Shown here: positions 26,188 through 34,675 of the stretch, piece by piece
Layout: each line of letters starts with the position of its first letter
How positions within the stretch are numbered: the first letter of the stretch is position 1
From: Vulcanimicrobiota bacterium
GTDB lineage: Bacteria; Vulcanimicrobiota; Xenobia; Xenobiales; JADMJV01
NCBI GenBank assembly: GCA_019637395.1
Contig: JAHBVR010000014.1
Span: 1-64,000, forward strand
Direction of reading: 5' to 3'
DNA: 64,000 nt
Translations under genes and position numbers: made by a program
The notes under the pieces: generated by a model
The model's input: the letters and a program-made list of their open reading frames with translations, nothing else
Databases searched by the model: none
What the model was told of the DNA's origin: nothing

Positions 26188-28167
26188 ATGTCTCGTTCTC
26201 TTTGTTCACGTATCGCCACCGGCGGACTTCTCTTTTTGGCCTGCGCTCTACCCGGCTGGGCCCAGTTGGAACCTGAGTGGGCGGCCCAACGCCTGCCCGC
26301 CAGCACCCAAATTTATCTGGAGTACCAGCCCCGTCTGGTGCTCAACAGCGAGGGGCCGCCGCTGGCTGAGCGGCTGCGCCGCAGCCCGCTTTTTCGGGTG
26401 GTCTTGAATCAGATCCGAAGCAACGCCGGCGAGGGCTCGCAGGTGGAGGAGATGATGAAGTCCTTTCCCTTCTGGGATGGGCGGTTCATGCTGGCGGTGG
26501 CGCGTCAGGGGGAGCTTTCTCCTTTTGAAAGCATGTTTCGAGCTCAGGAGGCTGCCCGCCACCGTCGCCAGTTGCGCTATGCCGTCGACCAGGCCTTCGA
26601 AGGAGTCAATCTCTACCGGCGCTATCAGAAGAAGTTTCCCAAGTCGGTCGATGATTTGATCGCCAAGGAGCATCTGAGTTCCAACGACATTCCTGAAGGC
26701 GCTTTACTGGAGCTGAAACGGGAAGGGAAAAACATCCGGGTGGTCGGCCGCTGGCAGGTGGACGGGCGCACTTTGGAAATGCATGCCCCCGGTGCCTCGC
26801 CTGTCGAAGAGCCTCTGCCGGATCAGACCGGTGGTTTCGTGGCTGCTGTGGGCTGTCCGGAGAGCGCCCGCTTCAACAACTGGATGTCTCGTTGGGACGC
26901 CGAGAGCGAAGAGCTGAGCGCCGATGGCGATCACTGGAAAATGCGGGTGGATGGGAACGACTACCTGATTTACTTCCAGCAAGGCCGGGTTTGGGTGAGC
27001 AACCAGACCTGGCTGGTAGCGCCGCTGCTGGCCGCCGCTCCGCCCGCGGAGAATCTTACCGCCAATCCCCGTTTTGCCGAACAATTTCGCCGGTTGCGGA
27101 CGGACGACACGGAAATGTGGGTTTTCGCCGATGTTCAGGATGTACTGCGCAGCAGTCCCCAGTTGTGCGTCAAAGCCGGTTGGTCGGGGGAACAAATTTT
27201 GCTGCGCTCGATCGGCATCGCCTCCGGCGGGAGCCTCGACGCCGGCGGCCAGTTGGAGTTGCAGACGCGCGGCTTCGTGCAGTGGGATGGTGTGCAGAAC
27301 GTGACCCTGGGTCCGCCGGCGGCGGCCGAGCTGGCGCGTCGCGTCCCGCCTGCCAGTGAGACCATGTACTGGTTTGATGTGGCCGGCTGGATCCGTCTGC
27401 TCGATCGGGTGGGGGGCGAGTTTAGCGGTTCCCGCGAACTGATTGCCAAAGGTTGGACTGAATTGGAAAAGCGCCTGGGCTTCTCGCTGGCTCGCGAGTC
27501 GGTGGTGGCGGGCACACAGCTTTATGTGTATGGTGAGGCGATCGACACTTACGCCAGTACCCTGGAGCAGTTCATTCAACTGGTGCAAGGCTTTATGGGT
27601 TCAGGTCCCCCGGATGTGAGTGATGTTCTGGAGTTTTCTCCGTCCAAGGTGCCGGTGGTGGCCGTTCTGGAGGTTGCCAATGCCGATCTGGCCGGGCGCA
27701 TCCAGGCCCGTCTTAAGGAGCGCCTGGGGGCGGGCGCCAGCAATCGTAAGGTCGAGGGCGTAACCTACACCGTGAGCCAGGATGGTCGTTGCGGTTGGAC
27801 CAGCAGCAACACCACCCAGTTCTGGGCCAACGGCTACACCGAGCGATTGCTGCCCCGAATCTTCAAGGCCTACCAGGGCGGCGGGCGCAGTCTGGCCGAG
27901 GTGCCTTCCTATCAGCTTTTCCAGCAGGACCGCCAGGGCGAGCAGGTCTTTTATGCCCACCACATGGTCGACCGTGAGTACGCTTTTGTGAAGGGATTGC
28001 TGTTGCTGCTGGGCAGCGATTTCCGCCCTGAGGCCGAGGTCTTGGGGCATCTGCGCGACGCGCATGTGCGTCTGGAAGTTGTGCCGGGCGGCATTCGCCT
28101 GCGGGCCGGCGTCTACAGCGAGAGTGCCCAGGGCCCCCCCCCGTCCAGGCCGGCGGAGGAGGAGTAA
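26188..28167 (+). CDS. secreted protein, weakly DUF3352-like
   Basis: 659 residues starting with a signal peptide (MSRSLCSRIATGGLLFLACALPGWAQ). AAGGAG before the ATG supports the start at 26188. The mature part is a large mixed alpha/beta protein with internal repeats such as RLPASTQIYLEYQP, FAEQFRRLRTDDTEMWVFAD and RVPPASETMYWFDV. These openings resemble DUF3352-type proteins, in which related blocks describe a per-sample property, but I cannot assign it firmly. No catalytic motif is evident. The HAD phosphatase gene follows four bases after the stop with its own strong ribosome site, so an operon is likely. Confidence 0.72.
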   Translation: MSRSLCSRIATGGLLFLACALPGWAQLEPEWAAQRLPASTQIYLEYQPRLVLNSEGPPLAERLRRSPLFRVVLNQIRSNAGEGSQVEEMMKSFPFWDGRFMLAVARQGELSPFESMFRAQEAARHRRQLRYAVDQAFEGVNLYRRYQKKFPKSVDDLIAKEHLSSNDIPEGALLELKREGKNIRVVGRWQVDGRTLEMHAPGASPVEEPLPDQTGGFVAAVGCPESARFNNWMSRWDAESEELSADGDHWKMRVDGNDYLIYFQQGRVWVSNQTWLVAPLLAAAPPAENLTANPRFAEQFRRLRTDDTEMWVFADVQDVLRSSPQLCVKAGWSGEQILLRSIGIASGGSLDAGGQLELQTRGFVQWDGVQNVTLGPPAAAELARRVPPASETMYWFDVAGWIRLLDRVGGEFSGSRELIAKGWTELEKRLGFSLARESVVAGTQLYVYGEAIDTYASTLEQFIQLVQGFMGSGPPDVSDVLEFSPSKVPVVAVLEVANADLAGRIQARLKERLGAGASNRKVEGVTYTVSQDGRCGWTSSNTTQFWANGYTERLLPRIFKAYQGGGRSLAEVPSYQLFQQDRQGEQVFYAHHMVDREYAFVKGLLLLLGSDFRPEAEVLGHLRDAHVRLEVVPGGIRLRAGVYSESAQGPPPSRPAEEE

Positions 28168-28171
28168 AATC

Positions 28172-28807
28172 ATGGCGGTGCTGGTGGTGTTTGACCTGGA
28201 CGGCGTGCTGATCGATTCACGGGCCGCCAATTATGAGGCCTTCGCTCGCGGAGTAGAAGCACTCGGCCTGCCCACGCCTGAAGAAGCGGCGGTGGTCGAT
28301 TTGATCGGTCTTTCGGCGGCCGAAATGTTGCAACGTCTGGGTTGCCCGGCCGAACGCGTGGGCGAGATCTACGAGGGCTTCGTCAAGCCACATTACCTGG
28401 AGAATCTGCCGCGGTTGGCGCGCGCGGTGGAGGGAGCGGCCGAGGTTTTGACCCAGTTGCGCCAACGCGGTCATCGGGTGGTAGCCTGTACTTCCGGCGA
28501 CCGCGCCCTGCAGGAGAAGGCGCTGCGCCATATCGGCCTGCGCGATTTTTTTGAGGATATGCAAACCCCCGATGATTCGCGCTTTCACAAGCCCCAGGTA
28601 GAGTACTTGCGGGAGTTGGTGCAGCGGGTCGGGCACGAAGGACCTATCGTGCACGTGGAGGACAGTCAGGTCGGCCTGCAGATGGGCCTGGAATGCGGCG
28701 TCACCACGGTCTTCGCCGACTACGGATTCGGTAAGCCCGAGCCACTCGAACCGCACTTTCGTATTCAAAAGCTGAGCGACTTGCTGGAGGTCGAGCATGT
28801 CCTTTAA
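28172..28807 (+). CDS. HAD-superfamily phosphatase (phosphoglycolate phosphatase-like)
   Basis: 211 residues. HAD motif I is VFDLDGVLIDS (nucleophile and acid/base aspartates), the cap domain occupies about 20-85, motif II is VACTSGDR, motif III the lysine in RFHKPQ, and motif IV IVHVEDSQVGLQMGLECG. This layout matches the Gph/CbbY subgroup that acts on small sugar phosphates; the exact substrate is unknown. GGAGGAGGAG precedes the ATG at 28172. The 3' end overlaps the M23 peptidase gene by 11 bases, so these genes are translationally coupled. Confidence 0.86.
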   Translation: MAVLVVFDLDGVLIDSRAANYEAFARGVEALGLPTPEEAAVVDLIGLSAAEMLQRLGCPAERVGEIYEGFVKPHYLENLPRLARAVEGAAEVLTQLRQRGHRVVACTSGDRALQEKALRHIGLRDFFEDMQTPDDSRFHKPQVEYLRELVQRVGHEGPIVHVEDSQVGLQMGLECGVTTVFADYGFGKPEPLEPHFRIQKLSDLLEVEHVL

Positions 28808-29624
28808 GCGCTGGTTGGTGGCCGCGCTGCTGGTGGCGGTGGCCTGGGCTGATCCCGAGCCGGTCGACCCGGTTACCTACCGGCAGGTCGAGCGCAATGG
28901 CGGAACCGATATTTACATCTTCAATCGACTGGGTTGCGATATGACGGTGACGATCGAATTTACCGAAAATCAGAATGTGAGGGGCACTCCTCCCATCCCT
29001 TGCAGCAAGACCGTTCCCGGCCATCAGGAAGTGTTCATGACCCGGGTGACCAGCATCGATCCGCGGCAGGCCTGGAAATTTCGCTACTCTTACTTTTGGA
29101 ACTATGGCAGCCTGGAGGCGCACCACGACGATTCGGTGGTTTACAGCCTGCCCTACGCCTCGGGCAGTTCCATGTCCATCATCCAGGGCTTTCACGGCCA
29201 GTTCAGCCACACCGGCGATGATGAATACGCCCTCGACTTTTCTTTCGCCAGCGGTACGCCCGTGCTGGCGGCCCGGGAGGGAGTAGTAGTCTCGGTGGAG
29301 GAGCGCTATAGCCAGGGGGGCGCGACCCCTTACTTTCGAACCCGAGTCAACGCGGTGCGCATCCGCCACTCCGACGGAACCATTGGGGAATACGACCATT
29401 TTCGGCTCAATGGCGTGGAGGTGGAAGAAGGTCAGACGGTTCGTCGTGGCGACTTGATCGGCTATTCCGGCTCCACTGGATTTTCCAGCGGTCCACACCT
29501 CCACTTCTGCGTCTATTCCACCTATGACGGCCATCGGCGCCATTCTTATCCGATCCGCTTTCAAGTGGCCGGCAGTCCGGCGCCGGTGGAATTGCAGCAA
29601 GGAGGCCGTTACGCCGCTCCTTAG
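28797..29624 (+). CDS. secreted M23-family metallopeptidase
   Basis: 275 residues with a signal peptide (MSFKRWLVAALLVAVAWA). The N-terminal half is a beta-rich unassigned domain. The C-terminal half is the lysostaphin-type fold: HTGDDEYALDF holds the first His and Asp zinc ligands, and GPHLHFCVY carries the HxH motif. M23 enzymes cut peptidoglycan cross-links or other glycine-rich targets outside the cytoplasm. It overlaps the preceding HAD gene by 11 bases. Both cysteines of the mature protein before the catalytic domain could form a disulfide. Confidence 0.9.
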   Translation: MSFKRWLVAALLVAVAWADPEPVDPVTYRQVERNGGTDIYIFNRLGCDMTVTIEFTENQNVRGTPPIPCSKTVPGHQEVFMTRVTSIDPRQAWKFRYSYFWNYGSLEAHHDDSVVYSLPYASGSSMSIIQGFHGQFSHTGDDEYALDFSFASGTPVLAAREGVVVSVEERYSQGGATPYFRTRVNAVRIRHSDGTIGEYDHFRLNGVEVEEGQTVRRGDLIGYSGSTGFSSGPHLHFCVYSTYDGHRRHSYPIRFQVAGSPAPVELQQGGRYAAP

Positions 29625-29771
29625 GAGCGCGGCCGAGACCCTCTTGACGTAGTCTAGTAGGGTTGCAGACTCCGCGACGTTCCACAGGTTGTGCTAGAAT
29701 CTGGCCATCTATACAACATCTAGCGGAGGAGCGGCTTGGCCGCGAGGGAGCCGGGGTTTTCGGCCGGAGTT

Positions 29772-30176
29772 CTAGCGGGGATAGCTGTAGACCCCGCCGG
29801 GATAGAAGCCGCCGTTGAAGAAGCCGCTGTTGACATAGCCGCCGGCGTTGTAGGGGAAATCGGTGCTGCCGCTGCTGTAGGAGCCCCAGCGGTTGGCCCA
29901 GCCCGGTCCCAGGCTGTAGGCGTTGGGAATGGGTCCGAATCCATCGGGGGGGATGATGTGGGCGTAGCTGCGGTTGTAGCTGGCCTGGCCGCGGGCGGCG
30001 GAGGTGCTCACAGGGGTCGCCCGGGCCGGCGCAGGGTAGCGGTAATTGTGGTAAGTATAGGCGTTTTCATCGGCGTTGAGGCGCGACACTATCGGCTTGG
30101 GGGGAGTTTTGGGGCGGGCCGCGGCGGGCAGGCAGGTGGCCATCAAGGTGAGAGCAATCAGAGCATTTCGTCGCAT
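29772..30176 (-). CDS. small secreted Tyr/Gly/Pro-rich protein
   Basis: 134 residues with a clear signal peptide (MRRNALIALTLMATCLPAAA) and AAGGAG eight bases before the ATG. The mature part is rich in Tyr, Ser, Gly and Pro (YTYHNYRYPAPARA, then GYVNSGFFNGGFYPGGVYSY) and looks low-complexity, suggesting an extracellular or cell-surface protein without an enzyme fold. No family recognised. The opposite strand also has an open frame (29736-30224), but the signal peptide and ribosome site favour this strand. Confidence 0.68.
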   Translation of the reverse strand: MRRNALIALTLMATCLPAAARPKTPPKPIVSRLNADENAYTYHNYRYPAPARATPVSTSAARGQASYNRSYAHIIPPDGFGPIPNAYSLGPGWANRWGSYSSGSTDFPYNAGGYVNSGFFNGGFYPGGVYSYPR

Positions 30177-30238
30177 GAGAAGTCTCCTTCCGGGTTCCTG
30201 GTTAGATTCCAGGTGTTTCGGTAGGAGCCTGCCCGGCG

Positions 30239-30829
30239 GTGTCGCAATCCTCTTTTATGCGGGATGTGCGCGGTTACCGAGCCTACCGGCGCTTGAAGCT
30301 CGGCTGGAAACTGCTCTCCCTGGCCTTGCTCGGCCTGGGCGTCGCGCCGATGCTGCAAGGCTTCGCGCCCTCCGCCCTGGTGGGCCACGCGCTATTGTTG
30401 AGCAGTCTGGGTGTCGCCGTTTGGGGCTCCCTGCTTACCGCCACTGGTCCATTGCACGGATCGTTTCGCTGGATTTGTTTATTTGTCAGCTGCAATTGCG
30501 TTCTGTTAGCGGTTTGCGAGGGGCAGAATGCTTGGGGGGGATTGCCCTGGTTGACGCTACTGCTGGCTCTTTTGGCCGGTGATCGCGGTTTGCGCCGAGA
30601 AATGGGGTTGGCCAAGGGAATCAACCTGGTGCCGCCTGGATGTTTGCTCGGCTTGCTGGTGGCGCCCTTTTTCTGGCCCCTGGTGATGGTCCTGGGGCCG
30701 TTATTCCTGTTCATTTATCTGGTTTTTGCTTATACCTACGTAGCTGGAGCGCTGCCGCGCCCTCAAGATCTGGCTGAGCAACTGGAGGGACCGGTTGAGC
30801 AAGCGATGGGCGCGCTGACCAGGATTTGA
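30239..30829 (+). CDS. unrecognised integral membrane protein
   Basis: 196 residues with about five hydrophobic helices after a short basic N-terminus (RGYRAYRRLKLGWK). No motif or family is recognised. The start is uncertain: GTG at 30239 has AGGAG eleven bases upstream, whereas ATG at 30257 lacks a clear ribosome site. It lies 24 bases upstream of murB in the same direction and may be co-transcribed with it. Confidence 0.68.
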   Translation: MSQSSFMRDVRGYRAYRRLKLGWKLLSLALLGLGVAPMLQGFAPSALVGHALLLSSLGVAVWGSLLTATGPLHGSFRWICLFVSCNCVLLAVCEGQNAWGGLPWLTLLLALLAGDRGLRREMGLAKGINLVPPGCLLGLLVAPFFWPLVMVLGPLFLFIYLVFAYTYVAGALPRPQDLAEQLEGPVEQAMGALTRI

Positions 30830-30853
30830 ATCATTTTTGAAGAAATTTCAAAA

Positions 30854-31903
30854 ATGACCACCACCGTATCTTTTCGTGACCTCACCACTCTAGAAGTAGG
30901 AGGAGAGGCGCGCCGCTTCATGGACGTTGCCTCCTGCGAACAGGCGCTGGCTCACTACCGCCAGGCTCGTCTGGATGGGCTGCCCGTGCTGGTGCTGGGC
31001 GGAGGCAGCAACATGTTGGTCAGCGACGCCGGCTTTGACGGTCTGGTGTTGCGCTGGCAAGACCGCAGCCTGGAAGTTTTACAGGAGAGCCCCGAGCAAG
31101 TGGTGGTGCGGGTGGGCGGCGGCCGGGTCTGGGATGAGTGGGTGGCCGAGACGGTCTCCCGGCAATGGAGCGGACTGGAGTGTCTGAGCGGGATTCCCGG
31201 CCTGGTGGGGGCTGCCCCCATTCAGAACATCGGGGCCTACGGCCAGGAGGTGGCCGGAATGATTCGCGCCGTCCGGGTTCTGGACTGGGATACCGGTGAA
31301 GAACTGCGCCTGACCGGCGCGCAGTGCGAGTTCGGCTATCGCGACAGCCGCTTCAAACGCGATTGGAAAGGCCGTTACCTGGTCACTTCGGTGGAGTTTG
31401 AGCTGCGCCCCAAAGCCGTGCCGCAGTTGCGCTATAAGGAATTACAGCAGCGCATGGAAGGGTTGGCCCTGACCTCTGCTCAGGTGCGCCAAACGGTTTT
31501 AGAAATTCGCCGATCCAAGTCGATGGTCTGGGATCCGGCCGACCCCAATCACCGCAGCGCGGGCTCCTTTTTTGTGAACCCCATCGTCAGCTCGGAAATC
31601 GCCGAGAAGCTGGCGGCCGACTTCCCCGGGATGCCGGGCTGGCCGGCCGGGCCGGGCCGCACCAAGCTGTCGGCGGCCTGGTTGATCGAGCGCTCCGGGT
31701 TTCCCAAGGGCTGGGGAGAGGGTCCGGCCGGGCTCTCCTCCAACCATGTGCTGGCCCTGATCAATCGCGGCCAGGCCCGGGCTGTCGACCTGCTGCGCGT
31801 GGCCGGAGCGGTGCGGCGCGGAGTCTTTGAGCGCTTTGCCGTATGTTTGCATCCGGAACCTGAATTTGTGGGCTTTGAGCGCCCCTGGGAGGAATTGCTA
31901 TGA
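30854..31903 (+). CDS. murB: UDP-N-acetylenolpyruvoylglucosamine reductase
   Basis: 349 residues, the length of the E. coli type I enzyme, which reduces UDP-enolpyruvyl-GlcNAc to UDP-MurNAc with NADPH in the cytoplasm for peptidoglycan synthesis. FAD-binding blocks LVLGGGSNMLVSDAGFDG and GIPGLVGAAPIQNIGAYGQE are present. The catalytic serine lies in SAGSFFVNPIV, and the C-terminal glutamate block is HPEPEFVGF. The gene ends in an ATGA overlap with a small secreted protein gene. Other mur genes are not in the window. Confidence 0.95.
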   Translation: MTTTVSFRDLTTLEVGGEARRFMDVASCEQALAHYRQARLDGLPVLVLGGGSNMLVSDAGFDGLVLRWQDRSLEVLQESPEQVVVRVGGGRVWDEWVAETVSRQWSGLECLSGIPGLVGAAPIQNIGAYGQEVAGMIRAVRVLDWDTGEELRLTGAQCEFGYRDSRFKRDWKGRYLVTSVEFELRPKAVPQLRYKELQQRMEGLALTSAQVRQTVLEIRRSKSMVWDPADPNHRSAGSFFVNPIVSSEIAEKLAADFPGMPGWPAGPGRTKLSAAWLIERSGFPKGWGEGPAGLSSNHVLALINRGQARAVDLLRVAGAVRRGVFERFAVCLHPEPEFVGFERPWEELL

Positions 31904-32271
31904 AGAAAATCCTGCTGCTGATCCTGTTGACTTGTTCCTGGGGCTGGGCCGACCGGGTCCGCGATCAGTTGGGAATGGCTGTGGCGCAACGCTACGGTCA
32001 GCGCATGCCCTACGGAACCATCGTGCCCTACAAGAATATGTTTTTCGCCGCGGCCTACAACGTGGATTCGGATACGCGCAACAGCACCGGCAAGAAAACT
32101 CACTTCGCCATCTATGAGTACGTGGGCGGGCGCTGGAAGTATATTTTCGAGTTCGACTGCGGCGTGGACGCCGATGAGGAGTCGGCTCGTTTGGACGCGC
32201 TTTTCGCCAGGCACCGCTTCAGTTCCGACATGCGCGGCAAGCTTATGTACGGCCAGGAACTCTCTTTATAG
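31900..32271 (+). CDS. small secreted protein, unrecognised
   Basis: 123 residues with a signal peptide (MKKILLLILLTCSWGWA). The mature protein (RVRDQLGMAVAQRYG, then KKTHFAIYEYVGGRWKYIFE) shows alternating hydrophobic residues of a beta-rich fold but no recognised family. Its ATG overlaps the murB stop (ATGA), so translation is coupled to murB. Its last 6 bases overlap the converging sugar transferase gene. Whether it helps envelope synthesis is inference from position only. Confidence 0.7.
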   Translation: MKKILLLILLTCSWGWADRVRDQLGMAVAQRYGQRMPYGTIVPYKNMFFAAAYNVDSDTRNSTGKKTHFAIYEYVGGRWKYIFEFDCGVDADEESARLDALFARHRFSSDMRGKLMYGQELSL

Positions 32272-32868
32272 GCCCTGGCCGCGCATCACGGTGGGGACGG
32301 TGCGCAGCAGGATGTTCCAGTCGTGCAGCACGATCTGAAGCGCGTTGAGCTGGCGGATGGTGCTGAGATACTCTTCCTCCAGGTTGCGGTATACGCTCCG
32401 ATCCTGGGCTTCCAGTTTCTGCACCTGCACCAGACCGGTCAGCCCGGCCCGCAGCACCAGTTTGCTGTGCATTCCCTCGTCTTCGATTTCCTGGTGGGCC
32501 CGTTCGGGGTGAGTGGGCCGGGGGCCAACCCAGGTCATGTCCCCGCGCAGGATATTCAGCAATTGGGGCAGTTCATCCAGATACCACTTCTTCAGCCAGT
32601 AGCCGGTGCGCGTGACCTCGCCGACGGTGCCGGGGTCCTGAGTGCCCGGATAGGTGGTGCGGAACTTGAGGATCTCGAAGCAGCGCCCCTGGGTCCAGCG
32701 GATTTCTCTATACAGCAGGGGGCCGCGTGAGCGGGGGTCATAAATTCCCTCGAGCAGCATCCCCAACCAGGTGAGCAGGCTGACCACCATCAGAAAAGGC
32801 AGAGCCAGGGCAGCCAGCACTTTGTCCAGCAGGAACTTGAGCCAGAATTTGGACTGGAGCGGGTCCAC
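32266..32868 (-). CDS. bacterial sugar transferase (polyprenyl glycosylphosphotransferase)
   Basis: About 200 residues of the WbaP/PglC-type family, which transfers a sugar phosphate from a nucleotide sugar to undecaprenyl phosphate to begin polysaccharide or glycan synthesis. It has one N-terminal membrane helix (FLLDKVLAALALPFLMVVSL), then RGPLLYREIRWTQGRCFEIL, KFRT, the conserved LDELPQLLNILRGDMTWVGP and RPTHPERA. The GTG at 32868 shares a base with the GlpD stop (TAGTG), so translation is coupled. There is no fused N-terminal CoA-binding-like domain. Confidence 0.85.
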   Translation of the reverse strand: MDPLQSKFWLKFLLDKVLAALALPFLMVVSLLTWLGMLLEGIYDPRSRGPLLYREIRWTQGRCFEILKFRTTYPGTQDPGTVGEVTRTGYWLKKWYLDELPQLLNILRGDMTWVGPRPTHPERAHQEIEDEGMHSKLVLRAGLTGLVQVQKLEAQDRSVYRNLEEEYLSTIRQLNALQIVLHDWNILLRTVPTVMRGQGL

Positions 32869-34439
32869 TAATCGGGGACCCGGAAGCGCTCCAGCCTCTG
32901 CAGAAAGCGCTCTTTTTCCTGAGCGGCGCGAGCCGCGTCCCAGGCCAAAAGCTTCGCCATGATCCTCAGCACAGGTTCGACCGCCTGGCGCCCCTGCCCG
33001 TTTTGCCAGGCGATCAGGCTGCGCCGCAGCATGAAGTCCTCCAGGTGGGTGACCGCCTCGCGCTGGCAACTCCACACCACTTCGGCGGCCAGGGCGCCGG
33101 TGCGGGCGCAGATGGTTTCTTTGAGTTCCGGCTGCTGGTTGGCCAATATGGCGATATCTTCGGCCCAGGCTCCATAGGTGCGGGCCAGGTGGCGGGCGCT
33201 GGGAACCGAGAGGCCGTGGCGTTCGGCGAAGAGTTGGGTGAATTGAGGTTCGTGCAAGAGCGAAAAGCCGGGAAGAGGACACTGGCCGGTGCGGCACCTG
33301 GGCTTGGGCAGGCGCAATTTCTTGAAGATCTTGTCGGCCGCTTCCTCGGCCAGGCTGCGGAAGGTGGTGAGTTTGCCGCCCACTACCGAGAGCAACGGGA
33401 AACCGGCCTCCGGGTGATCGACCACCTGGTGGCGCCGGGTAATGGCGGCGGTTTTGCCGGCCGGCGTATGCGGCAGGGGGCGGATACCCGAATAGGTGAA
33501 GTGGATTTTGTCCAGGGTCAGGTTGGCCTGGGGATAGAGCTTGTTGGTTTCCTCGATGAGATACTGGCACTCCTCGCGGCTGGCTCGAACGGTGTCGAGG
33601 TCTTCGTCGCTGCGCAGGTCGGTGGTGCCGATCAGTAGCTGGTCGTTCCAGGGGACGATGAAGTAGGGCCGCCCGTCGGCTGAGGCTTCCACGTAGAGCG
33701 CTTCGCCGGGCAGGCCGGGGAAGGGGTCGACGATGATGTGGCTGCCTTTGGTTCCGCCCATCTGGCGCGGAAAGCCGGGGCCGCAGCGCTGCAAGAGTTG
33801 ATCGACCCAGGGGCCGGTGACGTTGATGACCAGATCGGCGGTGAGCAGTTCCACCTGCCCATCTTCGCCCTGGACGCGCACTCCTTGGGGCCCGAGTTCG
33901 ACCACTTCGCGATACAGATAAAGGTCGCAACCGTAACGGCGGGCGTCCAGAGCGTTTTCCAGCACCAGCCGTTCGGCGTATTCGACCTGGCAGTCGTAGT
34001 AGACGGCGGCCCCGCGCAGGCCTTCCTGGCGCAGGCCCGGCGTGCTTTTTTTGACGGCGCCGGGCAACATCATGCGGTGCCAGGGAACGCTTTTGTCAAA
34101 CGAAAGAATATCGTAGGCGAGCATCCCGGCCCAGATCATGAGCGGGCCGCGGCGAGCACCTTTATAGATGGGAATCATGAGGGGCAGCGGGCGCACCAGA
34201 TGGGGGGCGTTGCGCAGTAAGATTTCCCGTTCGCGCAAAGACTCGCGCACCAGGTCTACCTCGTAATACTCGAGATAGCGCAGGCCGCCGTGGATCAGGC
34301 GGGTGGACCAGGCGCTGGTGCCGTTGCACAGGTCGGCTTTGTCGATGAGGGCGCAACGCAGGCCCCGCATGGCCAGATCGCGGGCGATGCCGGCGCCGTT
34401 GATGCCGGCGCCCAGGATGAGAACCTGATAATGTTTCAT
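32868..34439 (-). CDS. glpD: FAD-dependent glycerol-3-phosphate dehydrogenase
   Basis: 523 residues, close to the family length. It oxidises glycerol-3-phosphate to dihydroxyacetone phosphate and passes electrons to the respiratory quinone pool at the membrane. The dinucleotide fold LILGAGINGAGIARDLAMRG begins at residue 6 and the substrate-site region has STRLIHGGLRYLEYYEVDLV. The middle part has NVTGPWVDQLL and GTKGSHIIVD, and VVGGKLTTFRSLAEEAA precedes the C-terminal helical domain. The ATG at 34439 forms ATGA with the upstream S4 gene stop, and its TAG meets the sugar transferase start, so the three form an operon. Confidence 0.92.
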   Translation of the reverse strand: MKHYQVLILGAGINGAGIARDLAMRGLRCALIDKADLCNGTSAWSTRLIHGGLRYLEYYEVDLVRESLREREILLRNAPHLVRPLPLMIPIYKGARRGPLMIWAGMLAYDILSFDKSVPWHRMMLPGAVKKSTPGLRQEGLRGAAVYYDCQVEYAERLVLENALDARRYGCDLYLYREVVELGPQGVRVQGEDGQVELLTADLVINVTGPWVDQLLQRCGPGFPRQMGGTKGSHIIVDPFPGLPGEALYVEASADGRPYFIVPWNDQLLIGTTDLRSDEDLDTVRASREECQYLIEETNKLYPQANLTLDKIHFTYSGIRPLPHTPAGKTAAITRRHQVVDHPEAGFPLLSVVGGKLTTFRSLAEEAADKIFKKLRLPKPRCRTGQCPLPGFSLLHEPQFTQLFAERHGLSVPSARHLARTYGAWAEDIAILANQQPELKETICARTGALAAEVVWSCQREAVTHLEDFMLRRSLIAWQNGQGRQAVEPVLRIMAKLLAWDAARAAQEKERFLQRLERFRVPD

Positions 34440-34639
34440 CGTTGCTCCGGATCCACCGTCCAGGATTGGTCGTTGAACTGGACTTGATCGCCCTTGCGCA
34501 ATTTGCGGCCGCGGCGCGTTTCCGTCTGGCCGTTGACCTGGACCTGGCCTTCCTGAACCATCACTTTGGCGTGGCCGCCGGTGTCGGCGGCACCCGCCCA
34601 TTTGAGAAATTGGTCCAGTTTGATGTAAGGCTCGTCCAA
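34436..34639 (-). CDS. small S4-domain RNA-binding protein
   Basis: 67 residues from a TTG start with GGAAG nine bases upstream. The sequence YIKLDQFLKWAGAADTGGHA, VQVNGQTETRRGRKL and KGDQVQF is the compact S4-like RNA-binding fold seen in the YbcJ/RlbA-type group. Its role in this group is tied to ribosome or tRNA biology but not defined. The ATGA overlap with glpD places it first in that operon, an unusual pairing. The start is chosen by the family's usual beginning. Confidence 0.82.
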   Translation of the reverse strand: MDEPYIKLDQFLKWAGAADTGGHAKVMVQEGQVQVNGQTETRRGRKLRKGDQVQFNDQSWTVDPEQR

Positions 34640-34675
34640 CGCAGGGTTCTTCCGATCGAATTTGTAGTGAAACTG

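Noticed and set aside
29736-30224. Plus-strand frame opposite the small secreted protein, with GGAGGAG before a TTG and a TAGAAT upstream
   Set aside because: Sequence is repetitive Ala/Gly/Val typical of an antisense GC-rich frame, while the minus strand has a signal peptide and AAGGAG; kept only as a note.
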